From Candidatus Kuenenia stuttgartensis (GTDB lineage: Bacteria > Planctomycetota > Planctomycetia > Gemmatales > Gemmataceae), in NCBI GenBank assembly GCA_945875585.1, contig CAMCLK010000038.1, forward strand, positions 1 through 49,012: a stretch of 49,012 nucleotides of DNA, given 5' to 3'. The notes beneath the pieces are model-generated. The model was given only the letters and a program-made list of their open reading frames with translations, was not told the origin of the DNA and made no database searches. The translations under genes were made by a program, and so were the position numbers. Shown here piece by piece: positions 41,101 to 48,900 of this stretch (position 1 is the first letter of the stretch; each line of letters begins with the position of its first letter).

Positions 41101-42819
41101 GCAACCGCGGAAAACAGCACGGTTACCGCCAACGGCCGCCTTTACTCGCTGAACATTGACAGCGGCATTGCCCAGTACAATCTCAGGGCAGGCACCGTGA
41201 CCATACGCGCGGTTTACCGCCCCGGTACCAATGATCCGTACCCAACACTCACTTCAACAGCACAATCCGTTCAGTTGAACAGCCAACCCACTGAAACTGT
41301 GCTAGTGGCAGATCCCCTTGCCAGCGCACCTTTTGGATCGCCGATTTCAATAACTATCAACACCCAGTCAATTGTTGGTGCTGGCAATGCAGCCACCACG
41401 ATTCCATTCGGCAGCAGTGGTTCAATTTCGCTGTTCGATGGTTCAACTTTGCTGCAAAAATCAGCCGTCAGCGGTTCAACACTCAGTACCACATTCACGA
41501 TCCCGGTACTCAGTGGCGGCACCCACAATCTGAATGCGGTCTACTCGGGCGATAGTGTCAACTTCCTTGGTTCAAAATCTAACGTAGTTAACCTGCAAAT
41601 AAATAAGGCTGCAACTAGCGTTACGTTAACTCCAAACAGCGGCAGCACATTGGTGGGGGTCCCCGTAACCCTTACTGCAACATTGGCATCGTCGGTATCC
41701 ACCACATTTGGCCTGCCCACCGGTTCTATCCAATTCAAGTTAGGCACCACCACTCTTGCCACGGTTCCAGTCACTGGAACAACAGCTAAATTCATCTACA
41801 CACCTTCAAAATCTGGTATGGGTGCCTTCACAGCAACCTACTTGGGAAGCACCAACTTCGCTGGTTCATCCACCAACGCATCCCTGCAGTTCAGGGCACG
41901 CGACCCAATCTTCATTGTCGCCTCTCAGGCCGGGTCAACCTTCATGACCTACAATGCCAAGACCGGCAAGCAGATTTCAATATTCCAGCCACTTGGACCA
42001 ACCTACACTGGCGGTTTCCGCGTGGCCAAGGGCGATGTTAACGGCGACGGATACGCCGACTTCGCCTACACCACCAACACCGGATCATTCGTCCGCGTCA
42101 TCGATGGAAGAACTCAATCTTCACTGGGTGGGTTCTATGCCTACACGTCCACCTACAACAGACCTGTCAATTTGGCCATTGGAGACATCAATGGCGACGG
42201 CAGGGGCGATATCATTGTGGCACCTGGAGGCAGCGGATTCGGACCCAAAGTTCGCGCTTTCTCGGGAGCCAATTATGCCACCGTGCTGTTTGACAAAAAT
42301 GTGTACAGCACCAGCTTTGTAAGCGGCGTATCGGTAGCCTCAGCCGATGTGAATGGTGATGGAAAACAAGATATCATTTGCGCCCCCATGGCTGGCGCTG
42401 GCCCCAACGTGGTGATTTATAACGGTGCGACAGGTACTCTACTGAACAGCATCAATGCTATTGCCACAGGAAATAAATCAGGGTTCAGCGTTACAGCAGA
42501 CGACCTCACCGGAGACGGTAAAGCCGAAATCATTCTGGCGGCCATGTCTGGAGCCCAACAAGTGATCGTGCTCGATGGCGCCACACTGCAGCCAAGAAAT
42601 TCATTCCTGCCCTTCGGCACAACATTCACGGGCGGCTCAAGAGTTACCACCGTTGAAGATATCGATGGCGACGGCATCCGCGACATTGTGGTTGCCAGTG
42701 GACCCAATGGTAATTCTCTGGTCCGCCGATTCAGCGGCCAAGACACACGTGCGATCGATTCATTCTTTGCCTACGCTGCCACGAACGCTGCGCGCAATAA
42801 GGGACTGTTCATTGCCTGA
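29152..42819 (+). CDS. Giant secreted FG-GAP / beta-helix / Ig-like repeat protein (4555 residues)
   Basis: Order along the chain: N-terminal signature LEQLETRMVPA (about 29-39); FG-GAP repeats (about 84-443, e.g. NGDGFQDFV); a GTGFRVND module (about 515-612); parallel beta-helix like polymorphic membrane proteins (about 613-1033); sparse FG-GAP with an unnamed repeat (about 1180-2035); an anchor-like region ending LSPARDGGAN and IDIGAYEVQ (about 2083-2363); 17 Ig-like domains (2364-4250); C-terminal FG-GAP propeller (about 4252-4555). Only three Cys are seen by eye. Composition is Thr/Ser/Asn/Gly-rich, as in exported adhesins. No classical signal peptide is obvious; the N-terminal signature resembles the LEPR-XLL type of large secreted proteins. 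ATG at 29152 has GAGGTGA. Function: probably cell surface or matrix attachment, by inference. Confidence 0.9.
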   Translation: MSSKQDGLNSSKINPSARKQIKNSVRPALEQLETRMVPAKVVTTILDTTNPSSPTPGSLRAAITLPSPADRVIEFNDYLFAASIGTTHNPTALALGDFRGTGKSDVISSSAFINTFTFAPDNGNGVGILNQTSTVNSTTTGTNSNITAIEAVNLNGDGFQDFVTIQSDGTVYAYKGSATGTFTAGGTVTLGGTGSGLVVTDLNNDGKADVAAALTGATGKVVIAYGNGDGTFGTPTTITPGNGNFVSLAYGDVTGDTFQDLVTLSSDGKLTTLLGAASSPFTAFKSTTVTGTSTTLSSLTIGDLNGDKLADAVVVNRTAGTITTMLGSATGVFTTGSVTTLTSGALPGVARLSDFNGDTKVDLAVTQYGLDNVAIYTGKNDGSFNTTATTFDVVDPTDIRVEDMNPGTGPDKDLFKDLVVSSETTQSFGVFINSGTGTFSPVANKQATFILNGAVGSLNDTLTNDIKIFGGNLFSTNSFDSAGNSLANRPRVLIQADVGFDLADYDLTNTINFPLATRGTGFRVNDIITQGTTSTSGGARFQVLGVDAAGGVTTLRVLQPGSQTVYNQYGTGTGTISPPTNLSTTGSTPYTKLVVTSGTGSGLSFPTGSFSRSNRTSGLFFQNSPGRTLTLDGLGLNASFDNSIIVTQGNLSLQNTTFTDIDNVFGTARGNLYFVRLQSGAGSLTINNSRFDDSRVDAINGASSGTISITGSTFTNMDGQALTISASTVSIDSTLFSNNGDRKNNLASKIYYSPNVRGNLNMNAVGTVNASKITINNSIFDSNNDAFIGSEERSLKLSGGTISINNSIFRNNVTNGALELTGSQATITNSWFDGNAAPMYFNSNSGAGDQLRGGSALLIRGNTPLTLTGDKFTNNIVDNINSRFSGGGAIYLSSSSVTIDQCAFEGNVAKITSNYPGAETTDYMNTTSPSNGSPETAPAAKYSGGGALYAGGATIIRDSYFTNNSLLSYVDLWQPTANEGTRLSQPQYSGGGAIYLTRNQDSSTSSDIFNTTFVDNFAQQVEANKDITRAGAQRQDTALFNPNTLLPIQAQSSATNDVTGDGSNDLVVGGISGLQVLSGGGNQSIGGAYTLSSANVGQVLTANFDNAAENEVLYLTSTGNSSIIRSAVNIRPGTPTFESAGSISHTDTTATVTETGIAGSASARVVTYQLGGTNGTNINSRIIHSTITGTITVGVTSQAFTANADGNLNIAASVNANFALSGSINLTTGLITLVWNSINPGVTSVSATYSKSSIVEFATGDFDADSFPDIAYGTSDGKVIIAENSYSSGNVNSTGFSTRTSLNSTTGTPVSIGMGMFDGTGSDVAVLANKNGAYTVNAFVFDPTDPPRQFVASLPNANITNVSLKAAGQTLTTTANSKWTKLVTGDFNRNGDNGGVADIACYNPTDTVNTTKTAGTIAIITNSFSAAAGTYSLLGAPTYITGLTSTINTAIASQLYATGTTVDSLGSFTAGDMNGDSLPDFIISVKLNNATDPSRPTDAIAILTYNGNGGISATNVYLTSPNRGTAFDKTLAIAESTFDESDGATTTLRAEPAFIGKALSGIIYLNNQALQNYTISSTGTVTVDRPIVMPYYNNTRVFVTGGTFNNLTGVITFNWSAAPGANHASLQVADYQSILSTTAASSSTILPAFASTVPVAANSNTGFLFINGTAVQTFTVGNATGGIATVSFQQIPGASFFYQAATGSLDLATSQLTINWNRTVPAGSSVVASIRNTVSATTTLYNPLTNSVGNGTVSGTIYAGNQAVQTFSTSDTITETSAIDPGTTSSILFKNTVDNPSLTAVYGTLTHPVSDPLAFNVTGSIFVGGVAIQTYSFDGTTFTFFNTPATAGIQATGGSLNQLTGNLTFTFNQAPGASTYITTTYKTSDLVFNLTKVNNTSTFVTDARYNAVTRSLALTWNNNPGFSRAEVIYTRADQLANSQTISATNTLNTTFTVTGAPIAKGSLSGTVYLGDTAIQTFTVDPAGVFTFANVRGTPPVRVIGGTIDPDTGVINLYWNQTLVPVNATTPPSVIVKYIRAYNPASLATGQYNNRADSRMDIVSANANQSASVFFGNGAGALPNIPATGRGLNGGAILIAEGRQVVSPVTQNEAARPGSMDVRIYNDTIVANSLINTYATNRAGYPNSTSVYDPTRGTTVSLALGSNYKAVGQTDSTNWANFADVGGMFNDTATGSQIRLLNTVAVNNTGLNYGIGIFTGNAGISQADLGQRPTTFGPGAFFSQGSILFRPLSSQPFLVTNVTGDIIQSDQQVNFDSFELIDTDNFRTNLVGPSVSKVGSIQAQLAEIDAQKIRYLPLSRLSPARDGGANSIGGQQIAGLLNSSATDIRGANRAVNNAIDIGAYEVQVASRTDIRDSSLLTPGTPNPTVTAPYEYGQPISIDLKTAWNDNVTPTAAVTGTVSLVRVSDDQILGASTYGTAVNPADISTGKFVPVVINPGSAGYSTLLSIGTNAVYGSYAGDSNYAASQTNPFNIIITQASTSTALGTLIPSEKNAAFSITGTIDTPQSVATLLNEGTILLEYRIPDASGAAAGSFAPITGAGALVPTLTGDNSSASFKFDIPTNSPLFSSLGRYEIKATFVPGGPNHYKGSFSTTISKDIVITPTITFQIRNATNSAPLAGPVTRGDTFYLRATLTPGDLNTALQGGAVNFIKSDGSNFNLAPVSSSIVGPDRVYDYKVDTSTPGFVLPATPNNTLFASYTGYVDNNTTNGFYRSATTATQSVVIVGRVPDLVISSSTVSPIKYGQKATYSAQLTGALGVLFDGGNLALVDNAIAVPGATYTLPATNPSGVDTTTQLFSVLPSVGSHTYDLTYSGDGFNYESRIGVGVGITPGSPLNLTVNKADTRSNNTGTIYAAQSSSVQLTASLSNDVFGADPSALKPTGTVSFYATAGASRILLGSTNNLNSGSGVFTFNYTTTAGGNYPLSIDYTGDSNYLSLTNAPFGTLIVPTIALNLGGNPANVSRGANVSFTATISPAGTALEQPSDVTFNFVRNSVVVASVNVPLNSSNPGVYTLSTQLGGATLDLANGTYTVTATYTQGTGLYPTMVSAARTLNVGLSSSTTTLTATTTSTLFRYGEDVTLDATVTGFSGLNFLAPGSVDIINGSKALNTSPLPVTGTSPQTVTVSSANLATALSVGTHNLQAKYTGDSTNYLASASAVQTLTVLKADTTASASVSPANGIVVSGGSLALQVTIGTPAYVSANAARPTGTVTFVSGGTTLGTATVNASGVATLTINPTALGNFSVTATYGGDGNYNTSTIGTSYTVASLNFAPLASSVIQRGSLLTLSAAVLPNTDTRSNTPLGSVNFVIPGTPDTLITSVALAQAANGVYSTTIDTGNPAFNLPVGNYNIVAKYVPDSTDAYPAITSNLQTLTVTQQATTTALATTPAVTTSVPYGTSIIISATSSSTINGGFAMPFTGTSAMRILDGSALLTTLNVSDSASGISPSTAGNSFATSSLSTALSVGTHILQAKYQGDGANYAASNSATQNINVVQASTSMLTSDLLVTPSRTVAAGTSITLTVKVTPDASVAANAILPTGTVTFVATPSGGSATTLGAGIVDPVTGLATITVSTQAVGNFAVVATYSGNGNYLTSSLNTSYTVAALNFAPLASNVIQRGSQLTLTADVLPSADSRSNSPLGYVNFVIPGTSADTLVASVNLAQAVNGRYSTTIDTGNAAFNLPVGNYKFVAKYVPGAGDAYPAIVSSEQSLVITKQSITLGGSLDRTSLVYGGAVALTNSFITPGITGSTIAFDANAFVTLFNGQTAVATIPFTDSFRTLVLPPVTFNAGVHNLQLRFAGDTNYEAGTFDLPVLTVSQAPANIALTSSGFNQAAGKAFTLTAQVSTPQLNLPTNPSGTVTFSIDNTVVGQSTISASGQATFNFTPTAAGAYVVKASYSGDNNFGPPVSTTTTVVASTLTLSPIAPSIATLGGKLTLAAISAPASDNVLFSQNGTVDFVLPNGIVVATATAENSTVTANGRLYSLNIDSGIAQYNLRAGTVTIRAVYRPGTNDPYPTLTSTAQSVQLNSQPTETVLVADPLASAPFGSPISITINTQSIVGAGNAATTIPFGSSGSISLFDGSTLLQKSAVSGSTLSTTFTIPVLSGGTHNLNAVYSGDSVNFLGSKSNVVNLQINKAATSVTLTPNSGSTLVGVPVTLTATLASSVSTTFGLPTGSIQFKLGTTTLATVPVTGTTAKFIYTPSKSGMGAFTATYLGSTNFAGSSTNASLQFRARDPIFIVASQAGSTFMTYNAKTGKQISIFQPLGPTYTGGFRVAKGDVNGDGYADFAYTTNTGSFVRVIDGRTQSSLGGFYAYTSTYNRPVNLAIGDINGDGRGDIIVAPGGSGFGPKVRAFSGANYATVLFDKNVYSTSFVSGVSVASADVNGDGKQDIICAPMAGAGPNVVIYNGATGTLLNSINAIATGNKSGFSVTADDLTGDGKAEIILAAMSGAQQVIVLDGATLQPRNSFLPFGTTFTGGSRVTTVEDIDGDGIRDIVVASGPNGNSLVRRFSGQDTRAIDSFFAYAATNAARNKGLFIA
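32690..35260 (+). repeat. Repeat of about 75 residues, five full copies and two partial, inside the giant protein
   Basis: Copies (approximate) at 32690-32910, 33820-34050, 34130-34350, 34600-34810 and 35030-35260, with half copies at 34400-34580 and 34840-34945. Pattern: a SGTIYxGxxAxQTF strand, a variable middle, GGSLNxLTGxITFxW, then PGxSxVxxxY. FG-GAP motifs lie between the first and second copies. I know no named family with this pattern. Confidence 0.7.
36241..41904 (+). repeat. Array of 17 Ig-like domains in a three-domain superrepeat
   Basis: Three Ig-like types, here called C, A and B, follow strictly as (CAB)x5 then C, A. C types carry xYGxxVxL (starts near 36241, 37375, 38368, 39328, 40342, 41281); A types a GTVTF strand and YSGDxNY (36631, 37717, 38695, 39685, 40657, 41608); B types a RGxxLTLxA motif (37003, 38038, 39001, 40012, 40948). 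The superrepeat is about 0.93-1.14 kb. The copies at 39001 and 40012 are the most alike. Confidence 0.85.
41905..42819 (+). repeat. C-terminal FG-GAP propeller of the giant protein
   Basis: Five or six repeats of about 62 residues with Ca2+-type motifs (DVNGDGYADF, DINGDGRGDI, DVNGDGKQDI, DIDGDGIRDI), each with a GGxxVAxxD strand and a vydGxtgxxLxSF strand. The subtype matches the propeller of the FG-GAP/cyclophilin protein at 11976-13940 more closely than the N-terminal repeats of this same protein. Confidence 0.8.
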
Positions 42820-42905
42820 CGCATTGCCCGGGAGTTAATTCTTGCGGCTTTGATTCCATTACATGCAACCAACCCGGCAACGGGTCAACGTAACGAGGAT
42901 TTGGC

Positions 42906-45900
42906 ATGGGTCTTTTTAATCGAAATGTTCGCAAAGTGAGTTCACCTTTAGTGTCCTCTCATCGAAAACCCAATTCCATTCGCCTTGCGCTCGAAGCCCT
43001 CGAAGAGCGTGCTGTGCCGGCCATTGAGGTCACAACACTGTTGGAAAACACCAACGCAACCCTGCCACTTGCTGGGTCATTGCGCAGTGCGATCTATTTT
43101 GGCTCTAACGATCCAAGCAACACCATTACTTTTAGTGATTATCTGTTCACAGATTCCGTTGGTACCATCCACAGCCCTACTGGTTTGGCACTTGGAAATT
43201 TCTCGGGATCGGGTCACAACGATGTTGTAACCGTAAGCAATCTTGATCCATCGCTGGCATTGGCCACGAATGGGTTGGGAAATGGTATTCTAACCGGCGC
43301 CAAGTCCCTTGCTCAAACCACAGCAAACTCAACCGCAATTGAATCTGGGTTCATTAATTCCGATTCTGTATCGGACTTAGTAACCCTTGAAGGTAGATTC
43401 ATTCGTTCCTATCTCGGAAATGGAAACGGAACATTCACCAAAGCAGGAGTCGTCACCCTTCCTAGCACCGGATACACAGGCTTGGTATTGGCTGACCTCA
43501 ACAATGATGGAAACCTCGACGTCGCCACGGCAACAACTGGAACCGCTGGTTCCATTGTAATGTCCTATGGCAACGGAGCAGGTAGTTTTGGCAGCCCCAT
43601 CACAATCAACCTGTCTTCTGGAAACATAACCAGTTTGTCTTTGGCCGATGTCAATGCTGATGGTTTTACTGATTTGATTGCTACCGGATCCAAAAGTGAA
43701 ATCCAAACTTTATTGAGAGACAGCAGCGGTGTTACATTTTCACCGTTAGCGATAAAATCATCTATTACTGGATCGCTTTCATCGATTGCGCTCGCATCTT
43801 TGGATACTGACAGCTTTACCGATGCAGTCGTTGCCGACGCAACTGGTTCCAAATTGACCATTCTAACGAGTTTAACCAACGGTTCATTTGCCAGCAAATA
43901 TTCCATCACATTACCAGCCGGGTCACTGCCTGGGCAAATCCGTTTGGCCGACCTCAATGGTGATAATAAACAAGATCTCGTCGTTCCACTCAAGGGACTC
44001 AACAAAGTCTTCGTTTATGACGGTAATGGTGACGGGACGTTCAAACCATCGGCCGCATCGGTCGACGTGTTGACACCTTCCGATATTCGGATTGCTGATA
44101 TGACGGGCGATGGAGTGCCCGACATTGTCGCCGCATCTGCATCATCTAATTCGTTCGGCGTATTCCGCCTCGGTGATATAAATCGCATCCGAACCGTCGA
44201 TACCACCAACACCCCGGTCTCGCTTGCAGTCGGTTCCTTCGACGGTGTCAAGGGTGCCGATGTTGTAACCACCACAGGCCTTTACAATTTTAACATTCCC
44301 AACGTCGGTGGAACATATACAGCCAACCCCGGCGTATCTGGACTTCCAATCACCACTCCACTTTTGATCAAGAATACCACTCCCGTTAATCCCCTCGATC
44401 CCACGCGAGGCATTGATCATATCGAACCCGCAGACCTCAACGGCGACGGCAAATCCGACTTCGTTGGAATCAATAGGGCGTCAGGCACACTTCAATCAGC
44501 AATTGGTAATGGCGACGGCACCTTCACCGCGGGCACTCCCGTTTCAGTTGGCGTTCCAGCCACTGGTTTAATAACCGGTGATTTCAACCTCGATGGCATC
44601 ATCGATTCTGCCGCGGCCACAACAGGTATCGGTGGATCAATATTGGTTGTACCTGGAAGCAACACAGGCGCCTTTAATGAACTCGGGAAAAAGGCGTATT
44701 CTACAGGTCTCAACAATGTGATCAGCCTTGCGGCAGCCGATGTCACTGGCGACAATCGAACCGATTTAATCGCCCTTAACGCGACAGGCTCACTTGTCAC
44801 TCTCAAACGCGATACCCTTGGTACCGGGTTCGTTACACCCGGTGTGATTACCGCAGGAACAGGTACGGCCAGCGGTTTCGCGGTAGCCGATATCAATGGA
44901 GACCTCATCGCCGACGCCGTGGTTGCCGATACGGCGAACAATCTTTTGAGAATCTACCTTGGTAATTCGGATGGTTCATTCACGGCAAAGAGCACCATAT
45001 CGTTCCTTGCCGGGTCGGCTCCTGGTAGCGTACGCTTGGGTGATATTACATCTGATGGAAAAACAGACATTGTGGTGGCATTGCCAGGGATCGGACAAAT
45101 CGCAGTGGTTTCCGGTAACAACGATGGCACATTTGCCTCCGCTTTCCGTTCGCTTAATGCTGAAAGCGTCTCGGATATCCGTCTGGCGGACATGACAGGT
45201 GACGGCAAACTTGACATCGTCGCAGCATTGACGAACGCCAAGTCTTTTGGCATTTTTCAATATGGCCAAACGGTTACCATTAACCCCGTTGCCACCAAGC
45301 AAGGTGTGCTGGTACTCAATGGTTCAGTAGGACGCCTACAATTCAACAACAACACTAATCTTAATATAGTTGGACCAGGAAAGTTCACCGAAGGAGCCTT
45401 TGCGAACCAATATAAACTGGTCATTCAGTCTGACATCGGTATCAAGCAGGCGTCCATCATTAGCGGTGGAACGGGATACCGGGTCGGAGATACTCTGGCT
45501 CAAGACAAGAATGACCGCACAGGCGGTGCGGTGTTTACGGTTATCGCTATCAATGACACTATTGACGGTTCAATTAACGGATTTGGTGCAATTACCGCAG
45601 TTGGCGTACAAAACCCGGGATCCAACGCTGAATTCCGCTTCGATGCCATGGGGAACCAACTGACGAGTCCCACCATTCTCGCGCAAGCCAACAACGCTGG
45701 CCTCACCCATCTAACCGCCTTCGGTCCCAGTGTTGGCACAGGTGCCGTAATCAGTATCAATCCAACGAACATCGGTTTAGCCAGCGGCTTGGCTCAAGTT
45801 CAGATGCAAACACCCGGCAAAAACACTCTCTCAATTTCAGGAACAGAATTTGGTGCCGGCTTCCAAAACAGTATTTTTCAAGGTATTGGCAACCTTAAAT

Positions 45901-48900
45901 TAGATAACACCCGATTCAGTACTTTCGATAAATTTAATGTCAACAATAATACTTCTAATTACATCTTTGTGCAACCTGGCGCTGGAAGCCTTGCCGTATC
46001 CAACAGTACTTTCATCGATGCGCCACAGCGCGCCATCAGTATGAGCGGTTCAGGGTCTCTTTCCATCACTGAATCACTTTTCGAGAATAGTGGAGTGCAG
46101 GCTATCAATTATGTCGGAGGCTCTACCACAATACTTGGCAGTTCCTTTATCGCAAACAATGCCGGCGCGGTACAGATTTCAGGCGGTAACACCACTGTCA
46201 CCAACACATTGTTTAAAGATAATGTCATTTTTGCCGGAACTGATAGCGCCTTGTCGCTCAACGGAACAAACGCCACTGTGACTAGTTCTGTCTTTGAGGG
46301 CAATTCAGGTCTAAACGATTTCAATCAAACGTTGGGAGGCAATTCCGGCGGCGCGGCTATTCTGGCTTTAGGTTCCCCGCTTACTATAAGAAGTTCCATC
46401 TTTACAGGCAATTTCATCGACAATATCAGCACTATGAACTCCGGTGGCGGTGCTGTCTATAACTTCAATTCCCCTCTAGTAATCGACCAGTGCGGCTTCG
46501 AAGACAACGGCGTCAGCATCACCGGTTACCCCAGCACAATCCCAAGCACATCAACGACCACCGTAGCCTTTTTCAACCTTAATCCAGATCTTCAGCCCTC
46601 ACCTCGATATTCAGGCGGTGGCGCGCTGTATTCTGGTGGCCAAACAACGATCACTAACACCTATTTCAACCTTAATAGCGTCGATTCACAGGTCGATTAT
46701 TGGCAGCAGTCGCCCGCCGAAGCCACCAATCCGACAGAACCACAATATTCTGGCGGCGGTGCCCTTTACCTAACACGCAATCTCACCGGTGACACCAAGA
46801 ATACTCTTACAAATGTAACCTTCACTCAGAACAACGCGATCCAGACCGCTAATCGTGCCGATGCATCGCGCTCAGCGAACTCCGTTTCCAGTTATCCCAC
46901 AACTTTCTCACCTCGCGCCATTGTTCTTGGTAACAAATTCCGGTCAGGAACCGTGGGTACCGCCAATGATGTTATCACCTCATACCTCAATGGCATTGAA
47001 TTCCAAGAAAACCAAGGCGGTACCAAAGGGTTCAACAACGTCGACGTTCCCACCGGCACCCTTGGCACTTTCCTGACAAAGGGCTTTCTCGACGACAATC
47101 TGGCTGCTGTTCAGTTCGAGGATCTGGTACTGGGTGATTTTTCCGCCCTCACATTCTTGCAAAGCGACAGCAAGACGCCGATTGGGTTCACTAAGTTCCA
47201 AGGAAATTATCCCACCTTGCCACTGGGTGCCCAACCGGTGGGCGCGGCGCTAGCCGATATGTTCCAACTCAAATATAGTTCGAGCACATTCCGAAACGAC
47301 CTTCTCGTGGCTACCAGGGCATCCGGTGCCACACCTGCTCAAGTTCGCACATTCACACTCGATGAGGTGAACTCTCAAACCACCCTTAGCTTCAACCCCT
47401 CTTTCGCACCGGTCGATCTCTCCTTCGATCCGATCGATATTCAGATCAGCCGTGTAACCCGCACAGTCTCGCCTGTAGGTGAGAAAGAATTTGTGGCCTT
47501 TGTCACTGGTTACGATAATAGTCTAGGCAAGGGCGTCCTCCAAAAATTCACAATCACCCAGGTATATCAGGGCGTTGTCAACAATATTCCAGCATCAATC
47601 ACTGGAACAATCATCGCCTCGGCGCCGACATACTTTACCGGCCGACCTCTTGCAATGTCGATCGGCAATATCGACAACACCGACAGCCGGGATGATGTCG
47701 CCATTTCAACCACTGATTCAATTCTAGTTTTCGATGGGCCCACCCTATTCCAGCAGGCCTCGCTCAACACGGGCAACCTATTTATAAACGATATCGGTGA
47801 CATCACACTCAAGGACATCAACAGGGATAATTTGCCCGAGTTGCTTGTCACTTTCGGAATCAATTTCAGAGTGGGGGTTTACTACAACACGGGCAGTTAT
47901 GATTTCAGCAACCAGACACCTCAGTTTTTCGCCTGCTCCGCTTTCCCTGTCTCCATCGACGCCGCCGACATGTATGGTAAAGGAACCACTCAACTAGTTG
48001 TGGCCACATCTTCCAATAATTTTGACATCATTAATCCCACCGGTTCGCTTACCTCGACCGGACGCGGCCTCAATGGCGGCGCCATGATCATCGCCGATGG
48101 CCGGATCATCGCGCCGTCCACTTATATCGACGCCTATGCTTTTTATCCGGGCGCCAGCAACACCACCATGACCAATTTGACCGTTACCGGAAACTCTCTT
48201 GTCAACCAGTTCGCCACCAGCATCAACCGAGCTTTCACCAACCCCAATATCGCTGATACCGGAGGAATATTTGTCGACGCATGGGGTCCCCCTTTGCTAG
48301 GCTCAAGCACAGTCCAACTTCAAAACACGCTAAATTTAGGCAACACAGGCATAAATTATTTGGGATCTAAATTTAGTAATACTTTCGTCAACACGTCGCG
48401 CAGCTACACAGGTGCCACCTTCAGGACCATCTCTACAAATATGTTCAATCCAGCCACCTCGCCAGGTTATTCCGGAGGATATGCTGGCGACATCGTTCAG
48501 TCCGACCTGCAGGCCAGCACCGACCAGCTTAGGCTACGCACCGAAGATGTCTCCGCGATCATCGGACTTACCGACCTATTGGGCGGCGGCGATTCCTTAA
48601 TCTACCAAAGCCGCATCAAAACCGTAGCTATCGACAGGCTCAGCCCAGCGCGGGATGCTGGTACCGACGTGACAGGCAATGTTCCTACCGATGCACGCGG
48701 TCTCAACCGGAAGATCGGATATGGCGTGGACATCGGTGCCTATGAGGTTCAAATTGGCACAAAAATTTCTGTTCAATCGCCACTTCTGCGCCCCGCGGAT
48801 AGCAGTAATCCTAACGTTTACTTCAATATTGCTTACGGCCAGAAAAGCACTGTCTCCGTCAACACGCGTGCCTTCGACAATGTTCCGCTTGTTGACAGCA

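Noticed and set aside
36241..41904. CRISPR-like or satellite DNA explanation for the repeats in the giant gene
   Set aside because: The repeat is at the protein level with diverged DNA and stays in frame throughout, so it is domain duplication.
42873..42884. CCCG-GCAA-CGGG hairpin between the two giant genes
   Set aside because: Only 4 bp of stem and no T run; too weak to call a terminator, and the two genes may be co-transcribed.
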